NCBI GenBank assembly: GCA_049325415.1
Contig: JBMOLL010000086.1
Location: 1 to 7,285, forward strand
Direction of reading: 5' to 3'
DNA from: JBMOLL01 sp049325415
GTDB taxonomy: Bacteria > Bacteroidota > Bacteroidia > Bacteroidales > GCA-2748055
DNA length: 7,285 bases
The notes under the pieces are model-generated. The model was not told the DNA's origin, did no database searches, and saw nothing but the letters and a program-made list of their open reading frames with translations. Made by a program: the position numbers and the translations under genes. Positions 1 to 6,155 of this stretch are shown here, in pieces (within the stretch, counting starts at the first letter, position 1; each line of letters begins with the position of its first letter).

Positions 1-1203
1 GCCAAGGACAATACCGATCCGGATATCATGAGGTATAATGCTGAAGCCCGCTTCCTGCGCGCCATGGCCTATTCCTATTATATCGATCTCTTCGGGAATC
101 CTCCGTTTACAACGGAAGCTGATGGTGTCGGGATCTTCTTCCCCGAGCAGATTCAGCGGGCCGACCTGTTCAAATACCTGATTTCCGAACTTCACAGCAT
201 TGAACCGCTGCTGAGTGATCCGGGAACAAGGTATCCGCAGGCCGACAAAGGCTCCTGCTGGATGCTGCTGGCCCGGCTCTATCTGAACGCCGAAGTGTAT
301 ACGGGAACAGCCAAATGGGACAGCTGCAAGATCTACTGCGACAAGGTGATCAACGAAGGTCCCTATGAACTGGCTACGGATTACCGTCAGAATTTCAGCG
401 CCGATAACGATGGCTACAGCAACCCGGAAATGATCTTTGCCTGGGCCCAGGACGGGATCTATACCCAGGGTTATGTGGGAACCACTTTCATCATTGAGTC
501 CAGCAGCGATGCCACCTACATCCGCGCTGAGGATTATCATGGCCTTACCACCAATACCAACTGGAACGGGAACCGCTCAAGGAAGGACTTCCTGAATGTG
601 ATGGTAGATACCATTGCCGTTTATGGAAACAATCCTATCCCCGCCACCGACACGATTTTCGCCCAGTGCCCCGATAAAAGGGTGCTCCTGAGAATGAAAA
701 AGAGCCGGGAAATTCCCAGCCCCTCTGCCAGTGGCGACTATGGCGTGGGTGTATATAAGTTCACGGCAAGGAACCACGACGGAACTCTGCCCGAAAACTA
801 TAACACCGCCTATGCCTGCACCGATTTCCCGGTATTCCGCCTGGCCGACGCTTACCTGATGAGGGCCGAAGCGCTGCATAATATGAACGACGACGAACAT
901 GCCTACCTGGATATCAACGTCATCCGCGAGAGAGCCTACGGCGACCAGTCGGGAAATATCACGGCTGCCGATGTCACCGATCAGCTCATCCTCAACGAAA
1001 GGGGCCGCGAATTTTACTACGAAGCTCATCGTCGTACCGACCTGATCCGCTTCGGACAGTACACCGGCGGCGACTATGTATGGCAATGGAAAGGCGGCGT
1101 TATTGGCGGAACCTCCACCAGCAGCCACAGAGACCTTTTCCCGATCCCGGGAGATGAGATTTCGGCCAACCCGAACATTCAGCAAAATGAGGGCTATTTA
1201 TAA
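1..1203 (+). CDS. susD: SusD/RagB-family starch-binding outer-membrane lipoprotein (5' truncated)
   Basis: The reading frame is open from base 1, so the gene begins upstream; the ATG at 28 is internal. The 400 residues seen are most of a SusD-family protein (usually about 500-550 aa); the signal peptide, lipidated Cys and first ~100 residues are missing. Near the start is the family hallmark RYNAEARFLRAMAYSYY with LFGNPPF, part of the SusD TPR-like helices. The C-terminal SusD/RagB region has FPVFRLADAYLMRAEAL, then LILNERGREFYYEAHRRTDL, and the protein ends in the typical LFPIPGDEISANPNIQQNEGY. SusD-family proteins cap a SusC-type TonB-dependent transporter and bind the glycan before import. 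The SusE/SusF-like and GH13 neighbours make alpha-glucan the likely ligand. The family call is secure; starch specificity comes from context. Confidence 0.96.
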   Translation, partial: AKDNTDPDIMRYNAEARFLRAMAYSYYIDLFGNPPFTTEADGVGIFFPEQIQRADLFKYLISELHSIEPLLSDPGTRYPQADKGSCWMLLARLYLNAEVYTGTAKWDSCKIYCDKVINEGPYELATDYRQNFSADNDGYSNPEMIFAWAQDGIYTQGYVGTTFIIESSSDATYIRAEDYHGLTTNTNWNGNRSRKDFLNVMVDTIAVYGNNPIPATDTIFAQCPDKRVLLRMKKSREIPSPSASGDYGVGVYKFTARNHDGTLPENYNTAYACTDFPVFRLADAYLMRAEALHNMNDDEHAYLDINVIRERAYGDQSGNITAADVTDQLILNERGREFYYEAHRRTDLIRFGQYTGGDYVWQWKGGVIGGTSTSSHRDLFPIPGDEISANPNIQQNEGYL

Positions 1204-1212
1204 TCGACAAAA

Positions 1213-2247
1213 ATGAAAATCATGAAAAATAAGATCTTATTATTTCTGACAATAATCGGGCTCGCCGGGCTGTTCACAGCCTGTGAGGAAGACGGAACCA
1301 GGGTGGTGATGTCGGAAAACCCGATACCTCCTTCTATCCAGAGCGTACCCAATCTTACCCTGGTCAGAAGCAATGCCAATAATACGGTAGCCTTTATCGG
1401 AACCCCTGTTGATCCGGGCTTTACCGCTTCCGCTACCTATTTCCTGGAAGCCTGCGTAAGCGGTAACGGCTTCGCAGATTACCTGGAAGTTTATACCGGA
1501 CCCCAGGACACCCTGATTGACTTCACCGTCAGCGAACTGAACGGGATCCTTCTGAGGAAATTCGACGCCGATGTCACAACCTCCGTCGATTTCAGGATCA
1601 GGGCCATCCTCACCGTGGACGCCGGAACAAGTGCGCCCGGAACAGGATCTGATCCCTTTGAATACATTTCCGATCTGGCAACCGCAGATATTACCATCTT
1701 TGGCCTGCCGCGCCTCGACCTGACAGGTACCGACCAGAAGATCGAATCGGCTGCCGGCGATGGAGTCTACTCAGGCTTTGTGAAACTGGGCGCCGGGGTT
1801 GATTTTACCCTGACCGATCCGGATACGGAAACCTCCTATGGCTTTGTCGACGATGAAACCATTGAGGTTGACGGTGCTGCCTATTCTGTGGCTACTGCCG
1901 GATGGTACAAGTTCTCGGTCAACACCAACGATCTGACCTTTACCCTTACTCCTTACATGATCGGCGTGGTTGGCTCGGCTACTCCCAACGGCTGGGGTGC
2001 TCCCGATATCAAGATGGATTATGATGCCAAGGCAGGAACCTGGTCGGTGATCACCACGCTGGCCGACGGTGAATTTAAATTCAGGAGAAACGACGACTGG
2101 GCATGGAACCTCGGCGGAACAACCGATAACCTGACCCACAATGGTGCAAACATTGCCGTTTCTGCAGGGACCTACCTGATCACCCTGAAGATCACCAACG
2201 ATGCGACCGGATCCGAAGCAGGAACCTTCACCATTGCTGCCAACTGA
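1213..2247 (+). CDS. susE: SusE-like starch-binding outer-membrane lipoprotein
   Basis: A 344-aa lipoprotein that probably holds starch at the cell surface. A signal peptide (residues 1-23) with a KNK basic end and the hydrophobic run ILLFLTIIGLAGL leads to the lipobox FTAC with Cys24. The acidic EED directly after the Cys fits the surface-export signal described for Bacteroidota lipoproteins. Residues about 36-160 resemble the SusE N-terminal Ig-like domain (NPIPPSIQSVPNLTL opening). Two SusE/F-type modules follow: about 163-247, a degenerate copy with no NGW or DDW motif, and about 249-344, a well-formed copy with GSATPNGW, GEFKFRRNDDWAWNLGG and NGANIAVSAGTYLITL, whose Trp and Arg residues are candidate glucan contacts. 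It starts 9 bp after susD, so co-transcription is near certain. ATG 1213 and the in-frame ATG 1222 are both possible starts; both keep the signal peptide. No Shine-Dalgarno sequence is visible. Confidence 0.9.
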   Translation: MKIMKNKILLFLTIIGLAGLFTACEEDGTRVVMSENPIPPSIQSVPNLTLVRSNANNTVAFIGTPVDPGFTASATYFLEACVSGNGFADYLEVYTGPQDTLIDFTVSELNGILLRKFDADVTTSVDFRIRAILTVDAGTSAPGTGSDPFEYISDLATADITIFGLPRLDLTGTDQKIESAAGDGVYSGFVKLGAGVDFTLTDPDTETSYGFVDDETIEVDGAAYSVATAGWYKFSVNTNDLTFTLTPYMIGVVGSATPNGWGAPDIKMDYDAKAGTWSVITTLADGEFKFRRNDDWAWNLGGTTDNLTHNGANIAVSAGTYLITLKITNDATGSEAGTFTIAAN

Positions 2248-2251
2248 GATT

Positions 2252-2298
2252 TTTCCGGAAAGACCCTGCCGCTTACCCCGGCAGGCTCCTCCGGGAAA
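2252..2298 (+). other. Structured susE-susF spacer (nested RNA hairpins)
   Basis: The 89-bp gap between the susE-like and susF-like genes folds on paper into an inner perfect 7-bp GC-rich stem (2265-2271 with 2279-2285, 7-nt loop) enclosed by an outer stem (2252-2259 with 2290-2298, 8 pairs and one bulged G). The left arm also contains the perfect palindrome TTTCCGGAAA at 2252-2261. No T-run follows the inner stem; the next bases are CAAAAAGGG, so this is not a standard intrinsic terminator. A partial attenuator, an RNA-processing site or an mRNA-stability element that sets susE versus susF levels are all possible (inference). Confidence 0.55.
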
Positions 2299-2336
2299 CA
2301 AAAAGGGTATCAACTTAATTGATTAAAAATACAGTT

Positions 2337-4154
2337 ATGAAAAAAACAAGAATATTCGGACTGCTGGCGGTCATTGTTTCCATCGCAATCCTCATCGTCT
2401 CCTGTACAAAAAAAGAGGATGATGTCAGGTTGGATCCGAAACTCACGACGACACAGGTTCTTAACATCACCTCCGAATCGGCAACCATCGTTGGATTTGT
2501 GATTGCCGAAGGAGACGGCTTTACCGAAAGGGGCGTTTGCTACAACACGGCAACCGCACCGACTGTAGGCAACAACAAAGCCATCTACACCACCGACAGC
2601 ATTGAAGGCGCAACCTTCAGTGTAACCCTTACCGGTCTCGACTATGCTGTGAAGTATTATGCAAGGGCCTATGCTATTACAGAAAACGGCGAGATCTACG
2701 GAGAAGAGGTTTCCTTCACCACCCTGCCGATCGTTCCCGAACTGACCACCGTCGAGATTACCGACATTACCGGTAACTCGGCCTCCACAGGAGGAACGGT
2801 GCTTAACGACGGAAGATCCGCCATTACAGCCAAAGGTGTGTGCTACGGCATTGCCGAGAACCCGACAATCGAGGGAGATAAAACCGTCGATGGCGAAGGT
2901 GCTGAATCCTTTGTAAGTGCCCTTGCCGGTCTGAAAGGTAACACTACCTACTATGTCCGCGCCTATGCGACCAACAGCGCCGGCACCGGTTATGGCGACG
3001 AGCTTACATTCACCACCCCGGTCGACCTGCCTTCAGTAACAACCGCTCAGATTACCGGTGTTGACAAGACAGCAGCTGTTTCCGGCGGTGAAGTGACCTA
3101 CGATGGCGGCGGCACCGTTACGGCAAGAGGTATTGTATGGGGCGAAACAGCCGATCCTACCCTGACTGATAACGTGATTACCAGCGGAAACGGTCTCGGT
3201 GTATTTGTCTGCAACCTCGAAGGTCTTACCCTGAGCACCACCTACCATGTAAGGGCCTATGCTACCAACAGTGCAGGCACCGCCTATGGCGATGATCTCT
3301 CCTTCACCACGCTGGCCGACATCACCAAATTCTGGGTCGTTGGAAGCTATAACGGCTGGGACAACAGCGACAACGCTGAATTTATCATCTCCACCGAAAC
3401 GAGTAACGGCCTGGCAGAAGGCTATGTTTCCCTCTCCGGCGAATTTAAGCTGACCACCGACCACAGCTGGGACGATGCCCACACCTTTGGTGATGATGGT
3501 TCAGGCGGCCTGACCAACCCGGGTGGCAACATCCAGGTTCCTGCAGCCGGCTATTACCTGGTTAAAGCCAACCTGTCCGATATGTCCTACTCGCTGACAG
3601 CCACCACCTGGGGTGTCATCGGTAGTGCAACACCGGGCGACTGGTCAAGCCAGACCGATATGGATTATTTTGCAACGCAGAAGATCTTCGGCCTTGGAGT
3701 CCACCTTACCGCCAATGAGATCAAGTTCAGGGGTACCTCCGACTGGGCTGTTAACTTCGGCTGTACCGCAGCTGACGGAAAAACCCTGGATTATGGTGGA
3801 TCCAATATTGCAGTTGCTGAAGAAGACGATTACGCGCTCACTCTCGACCTGAGCCACCCGAATGCCTATACCTACAGCGCCAACCGCTGGGGTCTCATCG
3901 GTAGTGCAACTCCGGGAGGCTGGGGCTCCGACCAGAATATGAGCTGGGATGCCGTGAATAAAGTATTCACCGTAACTGTCGACCTTATCATCGGTGAAAT
4001 TAAGTACCGGGCCAACGACGACTGGGGTATTAACTTCGGCGGCGACCTGGCTACCCTGACCCAGGATGGCGCAAACATTGCCATTGCTGAAGCAGGCAAC
4101 TACACCATTACTCTTAACCCCTGGACAAAAGTGGGTACTGTGACAAAGAACTGA
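2337..4154 (+). CDS. susF: SusF-like starch-binding lipoprotein with three FN3-like and three SusE/F-type modules
   Basis: A 605-aa lipoprotein starting at ATG 2337. An in-frame TTG at 2319 would add six residues, but only the ATG puts MKKTR at the head of a normal signal peptide. The peptide ends in the lipobox IVSC with Cys23, followed by TKKEDD, which is acidic as expected for surface-exposed lipoproteins. Three tandem FN3-like domains follow at about residues 36-130, 134-227 and 232-326, each ending in a Y-Y/H-x-R-A-Y-A motif and a closing FTT. Three SusE/F-type modules then occupy about 329-424, 425-516 and 518-605. Modules 2 and 3 carry GSATPGDW or GSATPGGW and SDW or DDW; module 1 has the variant GSYNGW with HSW. 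The predicted role is multivalent starch binding at the surface, with the FN3-like units as a stalk (inference). Classical SusF also has three binding modules but only a single Ig-like N-terminal domain. The gene is followed by a strong terminator. Confidence 0.88.
   Translation: MKKTRIFGLLAVIVSIAILIVSCTKKEDDVRLDPKLTTTQVLNITSESATIVGFVIAEGDGFTERGVCYNTATAPTVGNNKAIYTTDSIEGATFSVTLTGLDYAVKYYARAYAITENGEIYGEEVSFTTLPIVPELTTVEITDITGNSASTGGTVLNDGRSAITAKGVCYGIAENPTIEGDKTVDGEGAESFVSALAGLKGNTTYYVRAYATNSAGTGYGDELTFTTPVDLPSVTTAQITGVDKTAAVSGGEVTYDGGGTVTARGIVWGETADPTLTDNVITSGNGLGVFVCNLEGLTLSTTYHVRAYATNSAGTAYGDDLSFTTLADITKFWVVGSYNGWDNSDNAEFIISTETSNGLAEGYVSLSGEFKLTTDHSWDDAHTFGDDGSGGLTNPGGNIQVPAAGYYLVKANLSDMSYSLTATTWGVIGSATPGDWSSQTDMDYFATQKIFGLGVHLTANEIKFRGTSDWAVNFGCTAADGKTLDYGGSNIAVAEEDDYALTLDLSHPNAYTYSANRWGLIGSATPGGWGSDQNMSWDAVNKVFTVTVDLIIGEIKYRANDDWGINFGGDLATLTQDGANIAIAEAGNYTITLNPWTKVGTVTKN
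2442..3314 (+). repeat. Three tandem FN3-like domain repeats in the susF-like gene
   Basis: The units lie at about 2442-2726, 2736-3017 and 3030-3314. Shared signposts are a T-T-x-x-I/L-T-x-I-T-like opening, a central RGVCY, KGVCY or RGIVW, a following P-T, and a closing YGxE/D-x-x-FTT. Units 2 and 3 are the closest pair: their ends read RAYATNSAGTGYGDEL and RAYATNSAGTAYGDDL. DNA over those ends (2955-3017 versus 3249-3311) matches at 49 of 63 positions, with most differences at third codon positions. This points to an older duplication kept under protein-level selection. Unit 1 is more diverged (ARAYAITENGEIYGEE). FN3-like is a judgement from pattern; no profile search was run. Confidence 0.75.
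3321..4151 (+). repeat. Three tandem SusE/F-type starch-binding modules in the susF-like gene
   Basis: The units lie at about 3321-3608, 3609-3884 and 3888-4151. Units 2 and 3 begin with nearly the same DNA: 3609-3644 and 3888-3923 match at 32 of 36 bases, both encoding W-G-x-I-G-S-A-T-P-G-x-W. Later signposts are N/G-E-I-K-F/Y-R, S/N-D-W, NFG, then G-(S/A)-N-I-A-(V/I)-A, and a closing beta strand. Unit 1 is the outlier, opening FWVVGSYNGWDN with a longer loop that includes DDGSGGLTNPGGNIQVP. The last module of the susE-like protein is of the same type (GSATPNGW, NDDWAW, NGANIAV), so the modules in both genes likely descend from shared duplications. Confidence 0.82.
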
Positions 4155-4166
4155 TAAAATGCTCTG

Positions 4167-4205
4167 AAGAAGAAGCTGTTTCCTCCGGGGAACAGCTTTT
4201 TCTTT
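4167..4205 (+). terminator. Rho-independent-type terminator after the susF-like gene
   Basis: Arms 4167-4183 and 4188-4204 form a 17-bp uninterrupted stem with two G-T wobbles around a 4-nt loop (TCCG). The core AAGCTGTT/AACAGCTT is perfect. The descending arm runs into TTTTTCTTT, which serves as the T tract on this strand. The A/G-rich left arm supplies a complementary T/C-rich run on the other strand, so it could also work in reverse. It starts 13 bp after the susF-like stop codon, where an operon-end terminator is expected. The structure is read directly; its efficiency is unknown. Confidence 0.85.
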
Positions 4206-4236
4206 AATTTAACCGGATCAAATAATTACCCTGACC

Positions 4237-6090
4237 ATGACGGTAAAAAGAATCTTTTTACAGACTTTCCTGCTCCTGTGCGTTTCGCTCTTCTCATTTG
4301 AAATAAAGGCCCAGGTTGATCGGGTTGAGCCGCCGAACTGGTGGTGCGGAATGAAATCCCCCGACCTGCAGCTCATGCTTCACGGAACTGATCTTGCCGG
4401 ATCGGAAGTTACCCTGAATTACCCGGGTGTAAAGATCCGGAGGATCACGAGTGGCGATGGTCCCAACTACCTCTTTATCGACCTTTATCTTTCTGCCGAT
4501 GTGGAACCGGGTACCTTTGAACTCCTCTTACAGAAGAAGGGAAAAAAGATCCGTGTCCCCTATGAACTGAAAGCCCGCGTTCCGGGTTCGGCCAACCGCG
4601 AGGGCTTCAACAACAGCGATGTTATTTACCTGCTCGTTCCCGACCGCTTCGCCAATGGGAATCCGCGAAACGATAACGCTCAGGGATTCCCTGATCCTGC
4701 CGACAGACAGGACAGTGACGGCCGGCATGGCGGCGATCTGAAAGGTATTATGGATCATGCCGCGTATCTGAATGAAATGGGCTTTACTGCCCTCTGGCCC
4801 ACACCGGTCCTGGAAAACAAAATGAATAGGACCTCCTACCATGGCTATGCCATCACCGATTTCTACCGGTTAGATCCCCGCATAGGCACCAACGAAGAAT
4901 ACGCGGAACTCAGCAGAATCCTGAATGAGAAGGGGATCAAGCTGATCCAGGACATGGTGTTTAATCACTGCGGATCGGAACACTGGTGGATGAACGACCT
5001 TCCTTTCCGCGACTGGATAAACTATTACCCGGAGATGAAGATCACCAATCATCGCCGGACAGTCAACGAAGATCCACATGCCTCCCAATACGACCGCACT
5101 CTCATGACCGACGGCTGGTTTGTATCAGCCATGCCCGATCTGAATCAGAAAAATCCGTATATGGCCACCTACCTGATACAGAACAGTATCTGGTGGATTG
5201 AATTTGCCGGACTGTCGGGGATCAGGATGGATACCTGGCCCTATCCCGATAAATACATGATGGCAAACTGGACGAAAAGGATCCTCGATGAGTATCCGGA
5301 CTTTAATATGGTCGGAGAAGAATGGAGCCTGACCCCCGTAATCGTATCCTACTGGCAAAAAGACCATTACAACCGCGATGGCTATGCCTCTTTCCTTCCT
5401 TCACTTATGGATTTCCCCCTGCAGTCGGCGCTGTTTAAGGCCCTGACAGAACGTGAGGACTGGGGAACAGGATGGATTACGCTTTATGAGATGCTGGCAC
5501 AGGATTTTATGTACCCGCATCCGGATAACCTGGTCGTCCTGACGGATAACCACGACATGCCCCGCTTTTTCAATCAGCTGGAAACGGATACCGCCCTCTA
5601 TAACCTGGGGATAACCTGGCTGCTGACCACTCGCGGGATCCCACAGATATATTACGGCTCCGAAATCCTGATGTCGCACGCCGGGTCTACAAGACACGGG
5701 GATATCCGTGCGGATTTTCCCGGGGGATGGGATGGCGATGCAGTGAATGCCTTCACAGGGAAAGACCTCTCCCCGGAAAGAAAAAAGGAACAGCTATTCT
5801 TTAAAACACTGCTGAACTGGAGAAAAGCAAATCCGGTGGTGCAATCCGGAAAATTGATCCATTTCGCCCCGGAAAACGGATGTTACGTTTATTTCCGTTA
5901 TAATGAACAGAAACGGGTGATGGTGGTCCTGAATAAAAACAGGGAATCCGTGAAACTTAAAACCGACCGTTTTGTTGAAATGCTTCACGGGTATCAGACC
6001 GGTACCGATGTAATAACCGGTACTGTCTATTCCCTCTCGGACGAAATTACAGTACCTTCGCTCACACCGCTGGTGCTGGAACTGAAATAG
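4237..6090 (+). CDS. susA: Periplasmic GH13 neopullulanase/cyclomaltodextrinase (SusA-like)
   Basis: A 617-aa enzyme, the usual length for SusA-type proteins, predicted to hydrolyse alpha-1,4 bonds of imported maltooligosaccharides, cyclodextrins or pullulan fragments in the periplasm. The signal peptide is residues 1-25 with likely cleavage IKA|Q; Cys15 (LLLC) has Leu before it and is not a lipobox. Residues about 27-115 form the Cyc-maltodext N-terminal domain, opened by PPNWWCGMKSPDLQLMLHG. The GH13 barrel starts near VIYLLVPDRFANGNP (129-143). Conserved regions are DMVFNH (239-244), MPDLN (299-303), GIRMDTW with nucleophile Asp332, VGEEW with acid/base Glu361, and TDNHD with Asp440. The RHGDIRADFPGGWDGD segment (486-501) is typical of this group, and a beta-rich C-terminal domain follows. 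No catalytic residue is missing. It lies 82 bp after the susF-like gene and downstream of a terminator. Substrate preference among neopullulanase, cyclomaltodextrinase and maltogenic activities cannot be read from sequence alone. Confidence 0.94.
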   Translation: MTVKRIFLQTFLLLCVSLFSFEIKAQVDRVEPPNWWCGMKSPDLQLMLHGTDLAGSEVTLNYPGVKIRRITSGDGPNYLFIDLYLSADVEPGTFELLLQKKGKKIRVPYELKARVPGSANREGFNNSDVIYLLVPDRFANGNPRNDNAQGFPDPADRQDSDGRHGGDLKGIMDHAAYLNEMGFTALWPTPVLENKMNRTSYHGYAITDFYRLDPRIGTNEEYAELSRILNEKGIKLIQDMVFNHCGSEHWWMNDLPFRDWINYYPEMKITNHRRTVNEDPHASQYDRTLMTDGWFVSAMPDLNQKNPYMATYLIQNSIWWIEFAGLSGIRMDTWPYPDKYMMANWTKRILDEYPDFNMVGEEWSLTPVIVSYWQKDHYNRDGYASFLPSLMDFPLQSALFKALTEREDWGTGWITLYEMLAQDFMYPHPDNLVVLTDNHDMPRFFNQLETDTALYNLGITWLLTTRGIPQIYYGSEILMSHAGSTRHGDIRADFPGGWDGDAVNAFTGKDLSPERKKEQLFFKTLLNWRKANPVVQSGKLIHFAPENGCYVYFRYNEQKRVMVVLNKNRESVKLKTDRFVEMLHGYQTGTDVITGTVYSLSDEITVPSLTPLVLELK

Positions 6091-6155
6091 ACACCTGCCG
6101 CACTTCTCCTCCGGAAAGCGCGGATAATTGATAAATAAACAAGAAGTCAACCGTT

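Noticed and set aside
577..1185. A 202-codon open frame on the minus strand opposite the susD-like gene.
   Set aside because: The + strand carries unambiguous SusD/RagB C-terminal motifs, and the antisense product has no recognisable feature. Similar shadows at 1771-2313, 3033-3482 and 5794-6150 were dropped for the same reason.
4205..4212. TAATTTAA as a possible Bacteroidota -7 promoter element before the susA-like gene.
   Set aside because: It matches TAnnTT but lacks the final TG, no TTTG lies at the -33 distance, and it overlaps the terminator tail. Too weak to annotate.
4279..4281. Cys15 (LLLC) in the susA-like signal peptide as a lipidation site.
   Set aside because: Leu at -1 does not fit a lipobox and the hydrophobic core continues past the Cys. 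The IKA|Q site fits a soluble periplasmic protein better.
6098..6123. Imperfect hairpin between the susA-like gene and the last gene (CCGC-CTT against AAG-GCGG).
   Set aside because: Two mismatches interrupt the stem and no T tract follows, so it is not a credible terminator. The two genes are more likely co-transcribed.
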